The notes below the pieces were generated by a model. It saw only the letters and a list, made by a program, of their open reading frames with translations, was not told the origin of the DNA and ran no database searches. A stretch of DNA of 64,000 bases from Rhodocollybia butyracea (Eukaryota; Basidiomycota; Agaricomycetes; Agaricales; Omphalotaceae), in contig JADNRY010000164.1 of NCBI GenBank assembly GCA_015501585.1, forward strand, positions 62,001 to 126,000, written 5' to 3'. This document shows, in pieces, positions 59,031 to 64,000 of the stretch. Both the position numbers and the translations under genes were made by a program. Within the stretch, counting starts at the first letter, position 1. Each line of letters begins with the position of its first letter.

Positions 59031-61556
59031 CTAACCCTCGTAATGGCCAGACTGATAGAGAGACTGCATCGAGGAGCGAGGATCAAAGTACCAATGCTCT
59101 CGCAAAGCGTGGAGATCGCGAGCAGTGTCAGGCTGCTTCTCGTCAAGATTAACGTCGTGATGTCTGAAAAGACGACGAACTGTTAACTTTCGAAAATGGA
59201 AATGCGATGGAGGGTGACTTACTCTTTTGTTAGATGTTCACGCAGATCAAACCTAGTGCGCGGCGATTGGTCACAGTGCGCACAGCATATGGCTCTGACA
59301 AAGTTCAAGTTGGGGGCTGTTACCACCACGTCCCGCTTCAAAAAACCGGAGGATGGCATACGGACCCGTAGATCGTGGTCTGGAGAGTGGAGCGCCTAAG
59401 TGGTAGAAGACATACACGATTAGCGAACATTTCCAATGATGACTTGCCTACGTACAAAAAGAGGCCACCAAGTGAAGAACTGTGCACCCTTCAGAGGCGC
59501 GCACGTCGTACATTCGATAAGCGGATTAGCATCATACAAATCCTGGACGGTTGCGGTCGTAGGATCAAGCCCACAAGCTTCAATAATCGTCTTTGTAACG
59601 TCTAGCCAGGCGGTATCGAAAGAAATCCCCTTAGGCTCCCAACAGCCCCGGCCCAGTAGTGATAGTTGACCTGTATGCTCATTCGTTCATCACTAAGGCG
59701 GTTGCGGGACTTGTGCCGCACACAGCAAGTATGGTAGAAGACTTCAGAATAGAACAACCTATCCTCGCATTTTGCGCACCGAAAGGACGATGTGGCCAAT
59801 TTCAAGTCTGAAGCGGAGGCCCCGGGTTGAGATTTCTGCATGATCTTGAGTACCTCCCGTACTTTGGCTGGCCTCCATTTCGCAATGATGGCAGGGATAA
59901 ATTCATCGGAAAGCTTGGATTGAAGTTGTTCATCATCAAGAGTTTCATCAATAGGCGTATCCCAGATCATATTCTCCAAGGGTTTGTATGTGAGGACGTC
60001 ACCCAAGGCAGGGAAAGGCTCTCGAAGGTCCGTTGCGTTCGCGATCGATTTGTAGGCGCGTGCAAAGCCAGAATAACGACTCTGGAGGATAGTAATCCTT
60101 TCCGCAGCAAGACGCTTGATCTTGTGGTTTGACAACACTTCAACTAGTTCATCTTTCATACCGTTCCAGCCTAGGTCAATCAAGCCAGTCTAAGAAAAAA
60201 ATGGCCGAGGAAAAGGACTCGTACTGCGGTCTGTCAACTTTGTTGACTGTCTGACCAGTCTGTGGGAGACAAAATCACTGCTATGATTCCGGACCATAAT
60301 TTTAGCTTCTTCGTCCCATCCGATTTCGGCTAACCGAGTGATGATGCTACGCAGAGAATCAAACGGATGTTACAGAAGATGAACGTGATTACTCACTCAT
60401 CCCGCCGTTGGGTTTGAGCGAGATATCTCGCTGCCCTACGTTTTGACAACACAGACTGAAGCCATCTTTCACACAACGTAGCATGCTAGAAGCTCACCAT
60501 GAAGTAACGGTAAACCACATTACTACTGATAGCTCACCTTTCTCATTTCTGCATGCTCTTTCTCTCTTTGAGCAATCCAATCATCACGTTCAGTTTGAGT
60601 TTGCAGCGCTTCAAATTCCTCTCTGAATCGCTTGGCAAATTTGTTGCTCCCAACCGATTTGAGCGCTGGAACAGCGTGAAAGCCATGTATAAATGTCGGT
60701 AAAGAAGGACTTACAGTTTCTAACCATGGTGTGCTCCCAGGGTAGGACAGACCGATGGCGAAATGGTTCCGGTTGCTTCGACAAGTAATCTACGTCGTAT
60801 ACAGGAAGCCTATGTGCGCAAGTTTGTTGAACGAAATTGAGTAAACAAGCGAGGGACGTACAACTCAGTACACTTCTGACAAACTCTAGCGCGAAGAGTC
60901 CAGAGTACATTGTCGCAGTGACCCTTATACTTGCAGATCTAGACAATCATATAACTCGGTCAACAAAAATCATTACACAACAGCGAAAGCAATCACATAA
61001 CAGTATGACTCGAAGAGTAAATGGGCGTACTGAGGCTCATTCAAATCTTTCGGAAGATAGGGAAGACGTTCGATATTTTTCCGCGCTTCACGCCAAACAA
61101 ACTCTGTAGTTTTGCTCATGAGAATGCCTCGAAGGTCCTTCGAAGTCCTGGCCAGGTGAAGGAGATCGCCGGGGCCAAGGTGGCAGAATATCTAGGTTAT
61201 CTGTAAGCTGGAGCTAGACAGAGGCTATCTATACATACCTCGAGAATGATTTCCAAAGGAACATCTTTGGTCAACCGCTGGAGCAATCCTAGTTTCCCTC
61301 GAACTCTTCTGAATTCTTCGGGCATTCTCTTTCGAGAGGCCTGAGGTTCATCGTCATCGTCATCTTCGGCATTTTGGACACTTCTGACTCTAACACGTTT
61401 ACGAGCGGGCTTCTTTTGGTCTTCGTCTTCCACCTCACTTTGCCTGGTGCGTCTACGTTTGGGAGCGGGGCTACCTGCAGGATGACCGGTATTGTGGGTG
61501 TCGGTGATGACTGCGGCAGCTTTATTCTTGTTTCGAAGTGAACGTCGAAGACTCAT
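59031..61556 (-). CDS. F-box protein with basic/acidic N-terminus
   Basis: It starts at ATG 61556 (MSLRRSLRNKNKAAAVITDT). A charged N-terminal region with nuclear-localisation-like patches (APKRRRTRQSE, KKPARKRVRVR) and an acidic run (AEDDDDDEPQ) is followed by the F-box: LTKDVPLEIILE|IFCHLGPGDLLHLA, RTSKDLRGILMS, split by one intron at about 61195-61240. The long C-terminal part (YDVDYLSKQPEPFRHRSVLP, WNGMKDELVEVLSNHKIKRL, FRCAKCEDRLFYSEVFYHTC, KGISFDTAWLDVTKTIIEAC) is the usual shape of Agaricomycete F-box proteins, with scattered Cys/His pairs. It probably works as a substrate receptor of an SCF ubiquitin ligase; the target is unknown. A 53-bp intron near 59670-59725 avoids an apparent frame break. 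The stop is at 59031. Confidence 0.85.
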
Positions 61557-62067
61557 TGACGATATGAGTGGAACGAGATGAGAGTCGATTCGAGATTCGA
61601 CTCTTCGAGAACAAAAGACAGATTGGTAGGTCACATGTTCGAAAGCGCTGTCATGTGAGTGTCACATGGCTACGATTCAAACGTACTCCAGTCTCCCACT
61701 CTCACAACAACTCTCATGTCGATGAGAGATCCATAACACTTAGATTCTACAGCCACACAAGGGCTAACTCGCTTGGCGGGAACAAGGAGCGAAATATGGG
61801 GGGCTAACCGTATAAAATATTCAAGGCAAAACTATCTACGCTCAAGTTCAACGAGTCAGTCTGCTGTAGTCGTCATGCATCATGTCTTGGCAATAAATAC
61901 TTAGAGTGATATTGCTCCTGAAGCTTTTCAAAGCGAATTCTCTCGTCTACCGCCGCAAGCCAAAACCAGGATGTCACGCCATTCCCTACGGGTGCCACAA
62001 ATTGAAGCCTTTGTCACTAACCAGCATGTTTTTTGACCACCATCAGAACACGAGTATGCAACGCAAT
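61557..62067. other. intergenic
   Basis: This holds the promoter side of the F-box gene and the 3' flank of the small GPI-type gene. No gene is seen. Confidence 0.4.
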
Positions 62068-62686
62068 TTAACCACCTAGTAGAGTAGGAAGTACAAGTAG
62101 AAGAATAACTGCCACCCCTGTATGTTTAATATTCAGATGTAATTCACGATTTATACCCGATGTTAGGGCAGAAGTGGAGGATGGCGAAGAATGAGTAGTA
62201 CTTGAAATCCCGGCAGTGATTGGGCTTCTTGAAGTATGGCAAAGTCAGTTTTACGCATCTGGAAACTTGAAGTACAAAAAGAGCTTGACTCACGAAGTCG
62301 ACGAAGTTGCGTTTTTGCTTTGAGAGGACGTTGCTGGGATGATCGATGACAAGCTTCAAAACCTATTTCAGCTTGTGCGTTGGGGCTAATGATTTGACCT
62401 ACCCGGTAGATACTGGAATAGTTGTTTCCAGTACAGTCTGAGTCACTGTAGTAGTTCGTTCTTGAGAGAAATCGACCGAAGGCTTGATACTAAGTAGGCT
62501 CAGCAAAGATGGTAAACCAAAAGTCGAGTCCGACAGTGAGATATCAGAGGCTATGATGGGAAGTGTGGGTTGCGCTGTGATCTGAAAACAGCTCAGAGTG
62601 ATCCTACTCGGTGGCATACTATGACTACTTACAGTCACGGTCACCACTGAAAGAGCCATGAGTGCTGGCGAAGTAAAATTTGACAT
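62068..62686 (-). CDS. small Ser/Thr-rich secreted GPI-type protein
   Basis: It starts at ATG 62686 (MSNFTSPALMALSVVTVT). Four exons join through introns with good ends: gtaagt...ttttcag, gtaggtc...tttgaag and gtgagtc...cttcaag. They give ITAQPTLPIIASDISLSD, then QERTTTVTQTVLETTIPVST, SSIIPATSSQSKNATSSTS, and SPITAGISSTTHSSPSST. The hydrophobic tail GVAVILLLVLPTLLGG ends at the stop at 62068. The Ser/Thr richness and terminal hydrophobic segment suggest a glycosylated cell-surface protein attached by a GPI anchor. The signal peptide is short and weak. No family is recognised. The consistent frame across three introns supports the model. Confidence 0.6.
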
Positions 62687-62707
62687 GTGCCGGTAGAAGG
62701 AAGGGCA

Positions 62708-62714
62708 TTTTATA
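62708..62714 (-). promoter_or_regulatory. TATA box candidate of the small GPI-type gene
   Basis: TATAAAA on the minus strand, ending about 21 bp before the ATG at 62686. This is close, implying a very short leader if it is used. Confidence 0.4.
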
Positions 62715-64000
62715 CCCAGTTCTAGGCTAATATTGGCAAAACTCAAATCTGCGCTGTCCCTTCAGCTCGGCGGTACAGCGACCTCACGCTGTTGCTAGTC
62801 TCTCCTAGGTAGATTCGTTATACGCAGACGGTCCATGCGGATGTGTATATAGACACTGTTCAAGTTGCAGCCCCAGCTCAGATAGACGCTGCCTTCTCAG
62901 CTCACTGTATGAGATCAAATATCAATTATCAGTTGAAGATGTGTGATCTAAGGGGGGAAATGCACCATGACTTCTGTTCTCGATGACTCTGAACTGTATG
63001 CAATTGGTATCACCCGCAGATTGAGTCCTTCAAGTTGCTCAGCTCTCTCTCACTGTCAACGTTAACTTGAATATGTTTATACTTGGTTGTTCAAGACAAC
63101 ACGGAAAGATTCAGTTAAGTAGTATAGCTATTGGGCTGACAGTTGGTAGTAGCCTCCCTGCCACTGTGATCCCAAAAGATGATGCACAGCTTGATTTGCG
63201 ACTTTGCGTACGCAAGTTGCAGGGTACTTATACAAATGGATCGATGCGAGGTTGGTTTCGTTGGCAGTTACCATCTAAGTACTCGAGGTGTGGCATGCCT
63301 TATGAGTCGCATCACCCAAGTTCGGCTCAGGGAAGTGTCTAGGACGCGGAATCAACATTTTAACGATGTCCTTCGTTCTGGGCCAGGTGAGGGAGGGAAA
63401 TGCGTACTCTCCGGATAAGCGGATCTTTGTCTGGTCTGGTTAAACAGCAGTGTCCTACTTAGTATTAAGCTAGAGGCAACATAAACTAAGCCATAAACAG
63501 AAAAAGAAAATTGATATCACTGCCTCTGATTCAGGGATTAAACAAGATGGAGACGAGTACACCCCCCTGTAGACTCCTAAATGGAACGCGGTGCGACTAT
63601 CCAAGCCATTAATTCAACCGAGTTTCGCTGATTTGGGGACTTCGGTACTGGAATGTAAATATAAATACATACAGTCCTACAAAACTGTGTTCTCAACTAC
63701 GCTCAATGGAGGCCACATCGAAGCTTATGTATTCTCTGCCACCTGCAAGATCATATCTGCAGCCTTTTCCGCCACCCCGTATAACCCCAATGTCGTATGC
63801 GGGAACACGCTCAGTGGAACAATTGATGCATCGGCGATCCTTAGATTCGATGTTCCTATGCATATATTAAACGAACCATTGTTTATGAACTGATGGGTAA
63901 GCCGTACCATATACAAGGAGCTGAGGAGAGACAACACCACCCAACTCTCGGGTCATCATAGAATTACTTGCGACAGCGTGAATTCCAGGAATATATCTGT
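62715..64000. other. right end of window, no gene recognised
   Basis: Frames at 63067-63342 and 63591-63893 (+) carry no domain. No start of a further gene could be supported before the window ends. Confidence 0.4.

Noticed and set aside
59600..59730. apparent frameshift in the F-box protein near its C-terminus
   Set aside because: A 53-bp intron (gtgtgcgg...catacag on the minus strand) restores CCQLSLLGRGCWEPKGISFD without any frame break.

Overview
The window looks like genomic DNA of a mushroom-forming basidiomycete (Agaricomycetes). Genes are broken by many short introns of about 45-75 bp with GT-AG ends. The recognisable families are typical of that group: CBM1-carrying CE16 esterase, glyoxal oxidase, GH92 mannosidase, HNH-nuclease proteins of the basidiomycete type, F-box proteins with charged N-termini, BTB arrays, Mug135-like proteins, and relics of the TET/JBP-like dioxygenase that travels with KDZ transposons. 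All gene models below were joined by hand across introns and have not been tested against transcripts.

Left part (1-12 kb): a CRN/RHS-type P-loop NTPase with a C-terminal PD-(D/E)XK-like nuclease domain (744-3593, +); a secreted CBM1-CE16 esterase with an apparent 1-nt frameshift (4496-6225, +); a three-repeat MYB protein (6741-8059, -); and a GH92 alpha-mannosidase (8743-12042, -).

Middle-left (12-31 kb) is largely a graveyard. It holds three damaged copies of one isopenicillin-N-synthase-like 2OG-Fe(II) oxygenase (about 15.0, 19.3 and 20.2 kb), an antisense HET-domain fragment inside the second copy, and a frame-scrambled TET/JBP-like dioxygenase relic (18.2-18.9 kb). An apparently intact HNH-nuclease-like gene (16356-17819, -) and a hemerythrin-like HHE gene (22622-23533, +) sit among them. 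A Ser-rich protein at 25.7-26.5 kb shares a short repeat with 21.9-22.1 kb, and 26.5-30.9 kb has no convincing gene.

Middle (31-41 kb) is a run of minus-strand metabolic genes: annexin (30899-32819), MFS sugar transporter (33044-35382), the dolichol-phosphate-mannose utilisation protein MPDU1/Lec35 (36108-37210) and a glyoxal oxidase (38899-41055).

Right part (43-56 kb) is the most unusual block: a same-strand tandem family of double-BTB genes. Three copies are intact (43416-45238, 51914-53767, 54427-56228). One is broken by a stop, a 192-bp MULE-like MITE with a 9-bp target duplication, and a frameshift (49534-51551). One relic has lost both BTB cores (48565-49230). A Mug135-like coiled-coil gene (47473-48388) sits inside the array. 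Each double-BTB protein is itself an internal duplication: both halves repeat the same exon pattern, including a 151-nt exon ending at a conserved Trp codon. The window closes with a Kre9/Knh1-like GPI protein, an F-box protein and a small Ser/Thr-rich GPI-type protein.
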